This document shows, one piece after another, positions 1 through 7,200 of a stretch of 22,510 nucleotides of DNA. The DNA is taken from assembly GCA_017613485.1 (NCBI GenBank), contig JAGADS010000168.1:1-22510 (forward strand), read 5' to 3'. The notes beneath the pieces are model-generated. The model saw only the letters and a program-made list of their open reading frames with translations, did not search any database and was not told the DNA's origin. Position numbers and translations under genes: made by a program. Positions within the stretch are counted from its first letter, which is position 1. Every line of letters starts with the position of its first letter. This DNA comes from Treponema sp. GTDB taxonomy: Bacteria; Spirochaetota; Spirochaetia; Treponematales; Treponemataceae.

Positions 1-345
1 AAAATGCTTCATCCTCATGGGGTTTTCACTGTGCGCCTTAACAAACAGCCTGTAAAAAAGGATTTGGGAAACACGGTTGTGTCCTTCTTCTTTGTCTGGT
101 TGTGCCTGATTTTCGTAACGACATTTATCGGTTGTCTTGGAAAAATGGATGTATTCACTGCATTTACGGGAGCACTGAGCATGATAGGAAACATAGGTCC
201 TGGATTTGGAATGCTTGGTCCTTCATGTAATTACGGCTGGCTTCCATGCGGTGTCAAATGGTGGTACAGTTTTGCAATGCTTGCAGGCCGCCTTGAATTC
301 TACACTATGATTATTTTCTTTACTCCGTCGTTCTGGAAGAAATGA
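1..345 (+). CDS. TrkH/KtrB-family potassium uptake protein, C-terminal end (partial)
   Basis: This is the last 114 codons of an integral-membrane potassium transporter subunit. The reading frame is open from base 1, so the gene starts before the window. The fragment has a hydrophobic segment (VSFFFVWLCLIFVTTFIGCL) and then a stretch containing GNIGPGFGMLGP. That stretch resembles the fourth selectivity-filter/pore loop of the TrkH/KtrB superfamily. It ends with AGRLEFYTMIIFFTPSFWKK, the typical last helix and tail of this family. Such proteins form the K+-conducting channel and normally work with a cytoplasmic TrkA/KtrA nucleotide-binding subunit, which is not in view. The stop lies only 8 bp from the convergent stop of the HAD phosphatase gene, with no visible terminator. 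The family call is firm. Trk versus Ktr cannot be decided from this piece. Confidence 0.85.
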   Translation, partial: KMLHPHGVFTVRLNKQPVKKDLGNTVVSFFFVWLCLIFVTTFIGCLGKMDVFTAFTGALSMIGNIGPGFGMLGPSCNYGWLPCGVKWWYSFAMLAGRLEFYTMIIFFTPSFWKK

Positions 346-353
346 GATGACCT

Positions 354-1031
354 CTAAAAACTCTTAGCTGAGGTTGCCATAGCAGGATCCTCAAGAATTG
401 AATGAAGTCCGTAGATGTCCTCAACTCCGTCTACGAGTATGGCACCCATTCCAAGGGAAAGGGGCATGTCAAGGTCTATGTCGAATCTGTCTCCGATAGA
501 GATGCATTCGTCATAGCTACAACCGCCGTGTTCAACTGCAAGATCCAGAATCGCCTTGTCGGGTTTTGACTTCCAGCAGGAATCAAGACCGATTATGTCT
601 GTGAGAATATCTTCCACTCCAATTGCCTCAAGGGTTTTCTGAGCCGCAAGAATTGAATTGTTTGTTACGCATGTCAGATGGTATTTTTTTCTTAAAGCCT
701 CAAGCTCCACCCTGAGTTTTGGATCTGGTTTCAGATAGCGTGAAGGCTCAAGAAGCATGCTTCGCCATTCAACACTGGTTTTTACAGAAACTCCAAGATG
801 AACGAATGTGTTCCCCAGACTTATTTTTTTTCCGCCGTGTTCTGCCGCCCACTGTTTTCTGAAATTCCTGATTTTTTCACGGGCTGCATCCTCGCTTATT
901 CCGTTGACATGGGCATAATGACGGATTTGTATGTCAACCTGCTCAAGTACCCATGCATTGTTTGTGTAGAGGGTTCCGTCAATGTCAAAGAGGATGGTCT
1001 TAAGATTCTGTGGAATACGGTAAATCTTCAT
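354..1031 (-). CDS. HAD-superfamily hydrolase (phosphoglycolate phosphatase-like)
   Basis: A 225-residue soluble haloacid-dehalogenase-fold phosphatase. All four HAD motifs are visible. Motif I is ILFDIDGTLY, with nucleophile D16 and acid/base D18. Motif II is TCVTNNS near residue 123. Motif III is a lysine in SKPDK near residue 156. Motif IV is SIGDRFDIDLD, with D181 and a following acidic pair for Mg2+ binding. The 100-odd residues between motifs I and II fit a helical C1 cap, as in subfamily I enzymes such as phosphoglycolate phosphatase or YjjG-like nucleotidases. The substrate cannot be read from the sequence. The gene starts 18 nt after the acyltransferase stop and is the last gene of the gatB operon. 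No good Shine-Dalgarno is seen, so translational coupling is possible. The identity as a HAD phosphatase is secure; the specific function is open. Confidence 0.85.
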   Translation of the reverse strand: MKIYRIPQNLKTILFDIDGTLYTNNAWVLEQVDIQIRHYAHVNGISEDAAREKIRNFRKQWAAEHGGKKISLGNTFVHLGVSVKTSVEWRSMLLEPSRYLKPDPKLRVELEALRKKYHLTCVTNNSILAAQKTLEAIGVEDILTDIIGLDSCWKSKPDKAILDLAVEHGGCSYDECISIGDRFDIDLDMPLSLGMGAILVDGVEDIYGLHSILEDPAMATSAKSF

Positions 1032-1049
1032 TCAACTTGAACCATAAGT

Positions 1050-1760
1050 CTACAGACATGCGGCGATTTTGCTTACGATGGAAGAACGCACCTGCTCTGC
1101 AATCTCCTGCGTGGACATGTCCTTGTAATCGTCGTAATTCAAAGGCTCAAGAAAATGAATCTGAGTCTCAACACGTCTTAATGAATTCAATGTGAAAGGT
1201 TTCCATGAGTCTATCAGGGCAACAGGAACTATCGGACTCTTAGCCTTGATTGCACATTTGAATGCTCCCGGCTTAAAATCCTTTACGTTGTTTCGGTTGT
1301 GCTTGTATCCGCCTTCTGGGAAAATTATGTAGCGCCTGCCGTTCTTTACATCCTGACTGATTTTGTTCATGCCTTCAATCTGATTCCTCATGGAATTCCC
1401 GTCAAGCCTTACACCGTCAAGAACTCTTACAGTCTGATCAACAAGAAGCAGTTTTGATCTTTTTGCATCAACAACTATCGTGCATGGGGTTTCGTGGGCA
1501 TCAAGAATTCCTATTGCATCATATTTCCCCTGATGGTTAGGGAACATGATGTATCCGCCTTCTTTCGGGAGGTTTTCAAGTCCAAAAACGTGAGTATATA
1601 TATGGGCATTTTTCTTTAGCTTTGCTGCAAAGTATCTGATGAATTCATATCTGTCTTTCTCTGAGTATTCATCCTGATGTGCCATGATGTAATGAGTTTT
1701 CCAGACCAGCACCAGAATTGAGGGGATAGAAATAAGAAACGTAACAATGAACCTCAGCAT
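1050..1760 (-). CDS. 1-acyl-sn-glycerol-3-phosphate acyltransferase (PlsC-like)
   Basis: A 236-residue membrane-associated acyltransferase of glycerolipid synthesis. This family transfers an acyl chain to lysophosphatidic acid, giving phosphatidic acid at the inner membrane. A hydrophobic N-terminal helix (residues 2-20) would anchor it. The catalytic HX4D motif is NHQGKYD, with H76 and D81. The phosphate-binding motif appears as FPEGGYKHN at residues 147-155, where most PlsC proteins have FPEGTRS. VPVALIDSW near residue 180 fits the family's last block. The start is supported by AGGA 6 nt upstream of ATG. The gene lies 21 nt downstream of gatB and 18 nt upstream of the HAD gene, so the three are probably co-transcribed. 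Acyl acceptor and donor preferences cannot be inferred, so no gene symbol is given. Confidence 0.87.
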   Translation of the reverse strand: MLRFIVTFLISIPSILVLVWKTHYIMAHQDEYSEKDRYEFIRYFAAKLKKNAHIYTHVFGLENLPKEGGYIMFPNHQGKYDAIGILDAHETPCTIVVDAKRSKLLLVDQTVRVLDGVRLDGNSMRNQIEGMNKISQDVKNGRRYIIFPEGGYKHNRNNVKDFKPGAFKCAIKAKSPIVPVALIDSWKPFTLNSLRRVETQIHFLEPLNYDDYKDMSTQEIAEQVRSSIVSKIAACL

Positions 1761-1781
1761 ATACCATCCTGCCTTTGTGTA

Positions 1782-3320
1782 CTAAAGAGATGAAAGCTTT
1801 TTATTTACAAGTTCGGAGGCAATCTTCGGGTTTGCCTTGCCCTTTGATTCCTTCATTACCTGACCTGTGAGCCAGCCGATTACATTTGTTTTTCCGCTCT
1901 TGAAGTCCTCTATTGCCTTGGGGTTTGCGGCTATGACCTTGTCAACGATTTCTTCGATTGCACCGTTGTCGCTTACAACCTCCATGCCTTTTTCCTTTAT
2001 GATCTGGGACGGCATCTTGTTTGTGTCAAGCATCTCTGCAAATACAGTCTTGCCCTGTGCTCCTGAGATTTTTCCCTCTGCAATGATGTTCACAAGCTCG
2101 GTGATGTGGGCGGGTGTTATCTTTACGTCATTGATAGATTCATTTTTCTCGTTCAGAACAGCAAGAAGCTCTGCCAGAATCCAGTTTGCGACTTTCTTTA
2201 CGTCCTTGGCGTTCTTTGCGGCTTCCTCAAACCAGAGAGAAAGTTCCCTTGTTGATGTAAGGGTCTCAACGTCAAAGTCAGATAGACCGTATGTTTTCTT
2301 AAGACGGTTTCTTTTTGTCTCAGGAAGTTCTCCTACTTTTGAATTGGCACGTGATATGAGTTCCTCGCTTACAGAGAATGGCTTGATGTCCGGCTCAACA
2401 ACAAAGCGGTAATCTACGAAAGAGTTCTTTGTACGCTGAACGACTGTCTGCTGCTTTGCCTCGTCCCATCCCATCGTAACCTTGAATCCCGGGTTGAACT
2501 CCTGCCTGTCGTTGATGAATTCCTCAAGCTGCCTTTTTGCCTCATAAGTACATGCGTCACGGATAACGCGGAATGAGTTAAGGTTCTTGATTTCGCTGAT
2601 TGGTGTGTGATAGAGCTTCCCGTCTTCCCATACATTCAGGTTGATGTTTGCGTCACACCTCATGTTGCCTTCTTCCAGGTTACCGTTGGTGACTTTTACA
2701 TAGCGAAGTATTTCCTGTACGGTCTCCATAAAGAGGGCTGCTTCCTCCGGGCTTGTCATGTCCGGCTTGGTTACGATTTCTATAAGCGGTGTTCCTGAGC
2801 GGTTGTAGTCGATGTATGAGTGCTGGCCTGGAAGGTGGAGTGATTTACCTACGTCTTCCTCAAGATGAATGCGCTCAACCCTGACGCGGCGGTATTTTCC
2901 GTTGTCTATTATGCAGTCCTCACCGATGAAATTCTTTGTCCTGCATTTTTCTCCGCCGAACTGCTGCTCCTTTGGAAGCTTTGACATGGGAAGGTCAACG
3001 TGTCCGTCCGTGCAAAGTGGAATATCATACTGTGTAATCTGATAGCCTTTGGTCAAGTCCGGGTAGAAGTAGTGCTTGCGGTCGAACTTTGTAAAGCGTG
3101 CGATATTGCAGTTCAAAGCCTGTCCTGCAACTGCACCAAGCTCTACATATCCCTTGCTTATACGTGGCATTGCACCTGGCAGTCCAAGACATACCGGGCA
3201 TACACGTGTATTGGGCATTCCACCGTAGCGGTTTTCACAAGCACAAAATGCCTTGGTTTTGGTCAAAAGCTGAGTATGAATCTCACAGCCGATTACGATT
3301 TCCCATTTATCAATAGCCAT
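1782..3320 (-). CDS. gatB: Aspartyl/glutamyl-tRNA(Asn/Gln) amidotransferase subunit B
   Basis: GatB (512 residues from the chosen start) is the kinase/tRNA-binding subunit of the GatCAB complex. This complex converts Glu-tRNA(Gln), and often Asp-tRNA(Asn), to the amidated form in bacteria lacking the cognate synthetase. The N-terminus WEIVIGCEIHTQL, the cysteine cluster around CPVCLGLPGAMP, the YFYPDLTKGYQITQYD block and the C-terminal GatB/YqeY-like domain ending in IGWLTGQVMK are all characteristic. The frame stays open further upstream to 3434, but that extension is not family-like. The ATG at 3320 has a strong GGAGGT (3330-3335, minus strand) 9 nt before it. An extended -10 promoter lies upstream. 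The gene heads the operon gatB-plsC-HAD. Its partners gatC and gatA lie about 4.5 kb away on the same strand, with unrelated genes between. Confidence 0.97.
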   Translation of the reverse strand: MAIDKWEIVIGCEIHTQLLTKTKAFCACENRYGGMPNTRVCPVCLGLPGAMPRISKGYVELGAVAGQALNCNIARFTKFDRKHYFYPDLTKGYQITQYDIPLCTDGHVDLPMSKLPKEQQFGGEKCRTKNFIGEDCIIDNGKYRRVRVERIHLEEDVGKSLHLPGQHSYIDYNRSGTPLIEIVTKPDMTSPEEAALFMETVQEILRYVKVTNGNLEEGNMRCDANINLNVWEDGKLYHTPISEIKNLNSFRVIRDACTYEAKRQLEEFINDRQEFNPGFKVTMGWDEAKQQTVVQRTKNSFVDYRFVVEPDIKPFSVSEELISRANSKVGELPETKRNRLKKTYGLSDFDVETLTSTRELSLWFEEAAKNAKDVKKVANWILAELLAVLNEKNESINDVKITPAHITELVNIIAEGKISGAQGKTVFAEMLDTNKMPSQIIKEKGMEVVSDNGAIEEIVDKVIAANPKAIEDFKSGKTNVIGWLTGQVMKESKGKANPKIASELVNKKLSSL

Positions 3321-3365
3321 TTTAAGGAGACCTCCATGGAGTCCATTTCTAAACAATAATGCAAA

Positions 3366-3394
3366 ATTATAGCAAAAAATAAAAAAAAATTCTA
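3366..3394 (-). promoter_or_regulatory. Promoter of the gatB operon
   Basis: On the minus strand a perfect TATAAT (3366-3371) is preceded by TGC, giving an extended -10. A weak -35 (TAGAAT, 3389-3394) lies 17 bp upstream, separated by a T/A tract. The predicted start near 3359 would give a leader of about 40 nt containing the GGAGGT site of gatB. This is a pattern match only. Confidence 0.55.
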
Positions 3395-3473
3395 TAGGTT
3401 GGAATAGTTTCCATTGAGAGTAAAAATGGGACATCTGGTTCCAAAGGAATTTTTAATAGATTTGGATATTTAT

Positions 3474-3502
3474 TTGCATTTTAATACTGGTTATAGTATA
3501 TT
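3474..3502 (+). promoter_or_regulatory. Promoter of the toxin-antitoxin remnant
   Basis: TTGCAT (3474-3479), a 17-bp spacer and TATATT (3497-3502) form a plausible sigma-70-type promoter reading into the antitoxin remnant. It would leave a leader of about 60 nt. The -10 overlaps the left arm of the palindrome at 3493-3515, as expected for an autoregulated toxin-antitoxin promoter. It is divergent from the gatB promoter. Confidence 0.45.
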
Positions 3503-3515
3503 ATTTATATACTAT
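3493..3515. promoter_or_regulatory. Palindromic operator candidate of the TA module
   Basis: A perfect 9-bp inverted repeat, ATAGTATAT / ATATACTAT, separated by 5 nt, lies over the -10 and expected transcription start of the TA promoter. Type II antitoxins usually bind palindromes in this position to repress their own operon, so this is the likely ancestral operator. AT-rich sequence forms such repeats by chance more often than average, which limits confidence. Confidence 0.4.
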
Positions 3516-3571
3516 TTCTCTCTTAAAATGGAGTTTTTAGGGAGCCCAGGAGTTATATAAGGAGGTAGACC

Positions 3572-3794
3572 ATGTTATCCATGACACAAGTAGAAAAACA
3601 AGTTCAGCTTTTTTCGCTAGAAGAGCAGCTTCATCTATTGTCATATATTGCAAATACAGTTAACAAGCGTAATTTTTAACTCAGATTCCACCAAGAATGG
3701 AAACAATAAACGGCAGCCAGGAGGATTGACAGGAAAATTCTGGATGGCTGATGATTTTGATGAAACACCTGAATGTTTCAAGGATTACTTGTAA
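3572..3794 (+). pseudogene. Antitoxin of a PIN-type toxin-antitoxin pair, frameshifted
   Basis: A strong AAGGAGGT (3559-3566) precedes ATG 3572. The first frame reads MLSMTQVEKQVQLFSL and continues for 35 codons to a stop at 3677-3679. The next frame, from about 3680, reads NSDSTKNGNNKRQPGGL and then FWMADDFDETPECFKDYL, ending at TAA 3792-3794. Its tail of the type GGL-GKFWMADDFDETPE-F-YL is what I recognise from small DUF2281-like antitoxins partnered with PIN toxins. Removing one T from the run of five at 3673-3677 joins the two parts into one protein of about 74 residues, the usual length. The stop overlaps the toxin start (TAATG), a typical coupled TA arrangement. As read, the gene cannot give the full antitoxin. 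Confidence 0.7.
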
Positions 3795-4020
3795 TGTATA
3801 TCATTGACACTCATGTTTTATTATGGTATTTAAGAAATTCAGAAGAACTTTCACCTGTTGCAAGAGATATTATCAACAATGAAGAAAAAATCTATACGAG
3901 TATTGCTTCTCTAATGATCCATTTGATCGTCTTATAATCTGTCAGGCCATAACTGAAAGTCTTGAAATTATAACGCGTGACAAAATTATTCCAAATTATC
4001 CTGTCAGGACGGTTTGGTGA
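3794..4020 (+). pseudogene. PIN-domain (VapC/PilT-like) toxin, internally deleted
   Basis: From ATG 3794 the frame reads MYIIDTHVLLWYLRNSEEL and onward to TSIASL. This is the N-terminal PIN core carrying the first metal-binding aspartate (D5 in IIDTH). It then runs out of frame and stops at 3935-3937. A second frame, from about 3913 to the stop at 4018-4020, reads NDPFDRLIICQAITESLEI and ends with ITRD...VRTVW. This is the standard C-terminal PIN block with the DPFDR and TRD acidic residues. Intact relatives are about 125 residues; here roughly 50 central residues and the frame are lost at about 3910-3913. The RNase active site cannot form, so the toxin is dead. Together with the frameshifted antitoxin this is a decayed type II TA module. 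Confidence 0.75.
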
Positions 4021-4061
4021 CGTATCTTATTACATTGCCTGTTTTTTGAAGAATTCCTGTT

Positions 4062-4092
4062 AAAAAACTGCCACAGCTGTTGACCGTGGCAG
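4062..4092 (-). terminator. Rho-independent terminator of the lipoprotein gene
   Basis: Read on the minus strand, CTGCCAC (4092-4086), an 11-nt loop and GTGGCAG (4074-4068) form a perfect 7-bp GC-rich stem followed by six T residues (4067-4062). It starts 5 nt after the lipoprotein stop codon. On the plus strand there is no T tract, so it acts for the leftward gene. Confidence 0.8.
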
Positions 4093-4097
4093 GAAAA

Positions 4098-7079
4098 TTA
4101 TGGATAAGAGAAAGTACCTGTGCCATTGGAATAGAGCATAATATCGTCACATATCTTTACAGTTCCTACTACTCCATTTGCTGATGATCCATTAATTAGA
4201 TAACTAGGATCAATGTTATAAGTGATGCCATTAATTAGTGGTGATGTATAAACGAGTACACTACTTCCAGTTGGACCACTTGGGTAATTATAAATCTTCC
4301 AAGTGGTCTTAAAGCCTATATCAGATATCATGCCAGCAAGCTGATTATAGTCCCATGCATCATTAACTCCACGGAATGAATATATTTGACCTTGAAATTG
4401 ACTTCCAACCTTAACAGCCTTAGATCTAATCTGTACTATTGACATAATAAGCTCAACCTGACCTGTAAATGAATTAGAATATGAAAACCCATGATCATCG
4501 CCATAAACGGCATTCACTGTAATTGCTCCTAATCTTGGATGAACAAGAGAGGTTTTATTATTCGGGTAACAAATATATCCGTCATATTCTGCATTATTAT
4601 CAAGAGGTACTTCTTTATACTGACTATCATAAGAATAATCATCATCAGCAATCCAAATACGCACAGTTTTATACCTGCAATTTAATTTTACAATGCTAGC
4701 AGAGTCATTATACGGCTTTATCTTTACTTTATATGCAGCTTTGCAGGTAAAGTCCAGGTTGACCTCATAATCTGGAATTGTAAAGCTTACGGAAACTTGA
4801 GTACCACCTAGTTCTTTCACAGTCAACAGATCTGAGACATCTGCACCTCCGTTCTTTTTTGTCAGTTTTGCAGTTTTCAGTCCTTTTGTTCCACTTGGAG
4901 TTACGGTAAATGTAGCGACAGATCCATAACCATGTTTTGAATTTGAATAATTTGTACCAGACTCCGTATAGGAACAATCATTATATGTTACAGTCACACT
5001 GTAATAATTCAATTTCCATTTTGCATAGAGTGTTTGTGTGTTTGTAATCTGAACTTTAGTACTGGTAGTAACTTCAGTAGTGTAATTCGTGTCAGTATAC
5101 CATCCGTCAAATGTGTAGCCGGTTCTTGAGGGAGCTGGAGCTAATGAATAATTACTGTCGTATGTCTCAGAAAGAGTCATAGTAGTCATATTGGTTTGGA
5201 ATCTACCGCCGTTAGCATTGTATGTGACGCTGTATCTATTTGCCTGCCATACAGCATACAGTGTTGTATTCGATGTCATTGTAATTGTTTTGTATCCGCT
5301 TTGATTTTTATACGTCGGATTAGTTGCGGTGTCTGTCGTTGCCCAGCCTTTTAATGCGTAGCCTTCTCTTGTCGTGGTGAAATCAACTGACACAGTTTTA
5401 CCGTGCCTATAAGTCTGCTGAGCAGGTCCTGTTAGTTCAGTAACTTTTGTATTATAAGTAAGCGTGTAGATTTTCCTGTTATATTTTATCTCGATGATTG
5501 TATTATCTGCTGTCAAATTGGCATTAGGAGAAAACACACCATCATTAAATCCTGTGACATTGGAATGTGCTGCAGCCTGTGTCCTCGTTCCCTTGAATGC
5601 GGTGTATGTCTGATCCGGATATGATGAATTTGATGAATAATTGTCATTGTCTATATTCTGGAAGAGGTGCTTTACTGTGTATGTGTACTTTGGCTTTACA
5701 TACACGGTGAAGCTTGAATGAGAACTTGTCAGATATCCGTTCTTTTCTGTCCAAATCTCTACGGTATACTCACCTTCGCCAATATCATTTACTGTTGCAC
5801 TGGCTCCTGTAAATGTATTACTGATTGTATTCGAAGAATCACTGTTATCTTTTATTTCGTAATAGGTTGTCATTCCCTGGTTTTCTACGCTTTCATCTGT
5901 AGTTGTTGCGACAGGTGCTTTGATTAAGATGCTTTCTGTAGCTTCTATCAACTCAATGTAATTCGGGGTGGCTGTTGTAGAAAGGGCTGTATTTGTGTCA
6001 GGATCCCATAATGTCGGAGCATTGAGTGTCTTTGCACTGGAGCATGCCTGAATCTGATATGTTAACCCGGCCTCATCTTTTAATACAATTGTAAAAGTCG
6101 TATCATTGTCCTTGCTTATGCCGCTTGAATAATACAGAGAATTTTTTGCAGGATCATGTGTAAAGCGAATATTTGAACCTGCTGCATTAGGAGTTATACC
6201 GCTGGGGCTTGTTGTTGAAAGCTTTCCGCCAGTTTTTGGAACCACAGAAACCGTACCGTCTGAGGCAAAATTCAATTCATACAAATCGCCGTCTATGCTT
6301 ATTGTCTTTACATCGCTGTGAATACCACTACTACTAAAAAGACCTTTAGCTCCAAGATTAAAACATAGTATAAAGGTTGCATCCTCTCCATTGCCACTAA
6401 GCATTACCGTGACATCCTGAGGCTGCGGCGGGCGTGAGTTGCATATCAAATTAAACTTGAAGTCTTTTTCCTCCCCGGAGTTGTACGGATGCTCAACTGT
6501 AATGATGGCTCCGATATCTTTTCCGCGTTCATAGGCTGTAAGGTAATTCGAACCGTATGTAAAGTGAAGTACCGTTGTGTCCTCGGCATCTGGGTTTATT
6601 GTTGGAAATGAGTTACCTCCAATGCTTTCATTCTCTACAGACGTAATCTTACCCGGAAAAACTCTAAAATCATAATGATACGGATTTATCATGAACAGGC
6701 TTACAGGAACATCCTGCCCGCTTGGTATGCACAGGTTTCCGTCCTTGTCAGTATATGTCTCGACCCCATAAAGCTCATATTTTTCTATTGATACCTGGCT
6801 TGTCCATTTCTCAAGGTAATCGCGTACCGGGACCTGCCAGAATTCACAGGATGTTAAAAGAAGTATAACAGGAAGGATAAGTGCAAGGAAGAGATTCCGA
6901 ATCAAGTTCGGAATGACAGTACAATTTGGAATGACAGTACAATTCGGAATGACAGTACAATTTGGAATAACAGTACAATTTGGAATAACAGTACAATTCG
7001 GAATTACAGTGGTTTTAGATTTCGTCAAGCAATTTCTTGGGAAGGGTACAAGTGTGTAGGAGTTTTTCGTGCTATTCAT
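4098..7079 (-). CDS. Large InlB/Listeria-Bacteroides-repeat lipoprotein with repeat-expanded N-terminus
   Basis: A 993-residue predicted surface or periplasmic lipoprotein. The start at 7079 is fixed by AGGAGGT 5 nt upstream. Residues 24-58 are a tandem TVIPNC repeat (five copies plus TVIPNL). Next come LIRN, a hydrophobic stretch and a lipobox LLTSC, with C78 the probable lipidated residue. The n-region is therefore far longer than normal. Residues about 80-450 are beta-rich and unassigned. From about 464 a YTVKHLFQNI module is followed by two InlB B-repeat-like units at about 539-612 and 613-690. Both have the Y-x-F/L-x-G-W-x-T and LYA-W signatures, including GYTFDGWYTDTNY. A third, degenerate unit runs to about 790. 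The C-terminal 200 residues are not recognised. Such beta-grasp repeats usually serve adhesion or surface display; the ligand is unknown. It is monocistronic, with its own promoter and terminator. Confidence 0.8.
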   Translation of the reverse strand: MNSTKNSYTLVPFPRNCLTKSKTTVIPNCTVIPNCTVIPNCTVIPNCTVIPNCTVIPNLIRNLFLALILPVILLLTSCEFWQVPVRDYLEKWTSQVSIEKYELYGVETYTDKDGNLCIPSGQDVPVSLFMINPYHYDFRVFPGKITSVENESIGGNSFPTINPDAEDTTVLHFTYGSNYLTAYERGKDIGAIITVEHPYNSGEEKDFKFNLICNSRPPQPQDVTVMLSGNGEDATFILCFNLGAKGLFSSSGIHSDVKTISIDGDLYELNFASDGTVSVVPKTGGKLSTTSPSGITPNAAGSNIRFTHDPAKNSLYYSSGISKDNDTTFTIVLKDEAGLTYQIQACSSAKTLNAPTLWDPDTNTALSTTATPNYIELIEATESILIKAPVATTTDESVENQGMTTYYEIKDNSDSSNTISNTFTGASATVNDIGEGEYTVEIWTEKNGYLTSSHSSFTVYVKPKYTYTVKHLFQNIDNDNYSSNSSYPDQTYTAFKGTRTQAAAHSNVTGFNDGVFSPNANLTADNTIIEIKYNRKIYTLTYNTKVTELTGPAQQTYRHGKTVSVDFTTTREGYALKGWATTDTATNPTYKNQSGYKTITMTSNTTLYAVWQANRYSVTYNANGGRFQTNMTTMTLSETYDSNYSLAPAPSRTGYTFDGWYTDTNYTTEVTTSTKVQITNTQTLYAKWKLNYYSVTVTYNDCSYTESGTNYSNSKHGYGSVATFTVTPSGTKGLKTAKLTKKNGGADVSDLLTVKELGGTQVSVSFTIPDYEVNLDFTCKAAYKVKIKPYNDSASIVKLNCRYKTVRIWIADDDYSYDSQYKEVPLDNNAEYDGYICYPNNKTSLVHPRLGAITVNAVYGDDHGFSYSNSFTGQVELIMSIVQIRSKAVKVGSQFQGQIYSFRGVNDAWDYNQLAGMISDIGFKTTWKIYNYPSGPTGSSVLVYTSPLINGITYNIDPSYLINGSSANGVVGTVKICDDIMLYSNGTGTFSYP
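6894..6914. repeat. Palindromic repeat element inside the lipoprotein gene
   Basis: ATTCCGAA - TCAAG - TTCGGAAT is a perfect 8-bp inverted repeat with a 5-nt loop. On the coding strand it is read as IPNLIRN, just before the signal-peptide hydrophobic core. The right arm doubles as the first part of the adjacent 18-bp tandem repeat. It resembles the short mobile palindromic elements that are dispersed in many bacterial genomes and are sometimes translated in frame. That comparison is from memory. Confidence 0.65.
6907..7010. repeat. 18-bp tandem repeat (five copies plus a partial)
   Basis: Plus-strand unit TTCGGAATGACAGTACAA begins at 6907, 6925, 6943, 6961 and 6979. A sixth, degenerate copy runs 6997-7010. 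Copies differ only at a C/T and a G/A position. On the coding strand each encodes TVIPNC. Because 18 is a multiple of three, copy-number changes keep the lipoprotein frame open. Confidence 0.9.
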
Positions 7080-7100
7080 AAAATACCTCCTCTTTATAAT

Positions 7101-7128
7101 GCGTAATGCTTAATTCGTAATGCGTAAT
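7101..7128. repeat. Four tandem heptamers in the lipoprotein 5' leader
   Basis: GCGTAAT GCTTAAT TCGTAAT GCGTAAT are four consecutive 7-bp units, each differing from its neighbours at one or two bases. They sit between the predicted -10 box (7140-7145) and the Shine-Dalgarno (7085-7091) of the lipoprotein gene, so they would be transcribed as untranslated leader. Confidence 0.75.
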
Positions 7129-7139
7129 TACCAATATAA

Positions 7140-7168
7140 AGTATAATTCAATATCGGTATTTTAACAA
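7140..7168 (-). promoter_or_regulatory. Promoter of the lipoprotein gene
   Basis: Minus strand: TTGTTA (7163-7168), a 17-bp spacer and TATACT (7140-7145). The expected transcript starts near 7133 and has a leader of about 54 nt, which includes the four heptamers and AGGAGGT. Confidence 0.6.
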
Positions 7169-7200
7169 GTGATATGGAAAACTTTATGAAAACTTTATGA

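Noticed and set aside
1867..2412. Plus-strand ORF of 181 codons opposite gatB
   Set aside because: It is fully antisense to a conserved gene, has no recognisable protein features and no convincing start signals.
3321..3434. N-terminal extension of gatB up to 3434
   Set aside because: The extra 38 residues are not family-like and cover the promoter; GGAGGT sits correctly before ATG 3320.
4041..4068. GTTTTTT/AAAAAAC inverted repeat as a terminator for the TA remnant
   Set aside because: The arms are pure A/T apart from the closing pair, and the right arm is the T tract of the opposite-strand terminator.
6907..7010. Possible CRISPR array
   Set aside because: The units are contiguous 18-mers with no unique spacers, lie inside a coding frame, and no cas genes are present.
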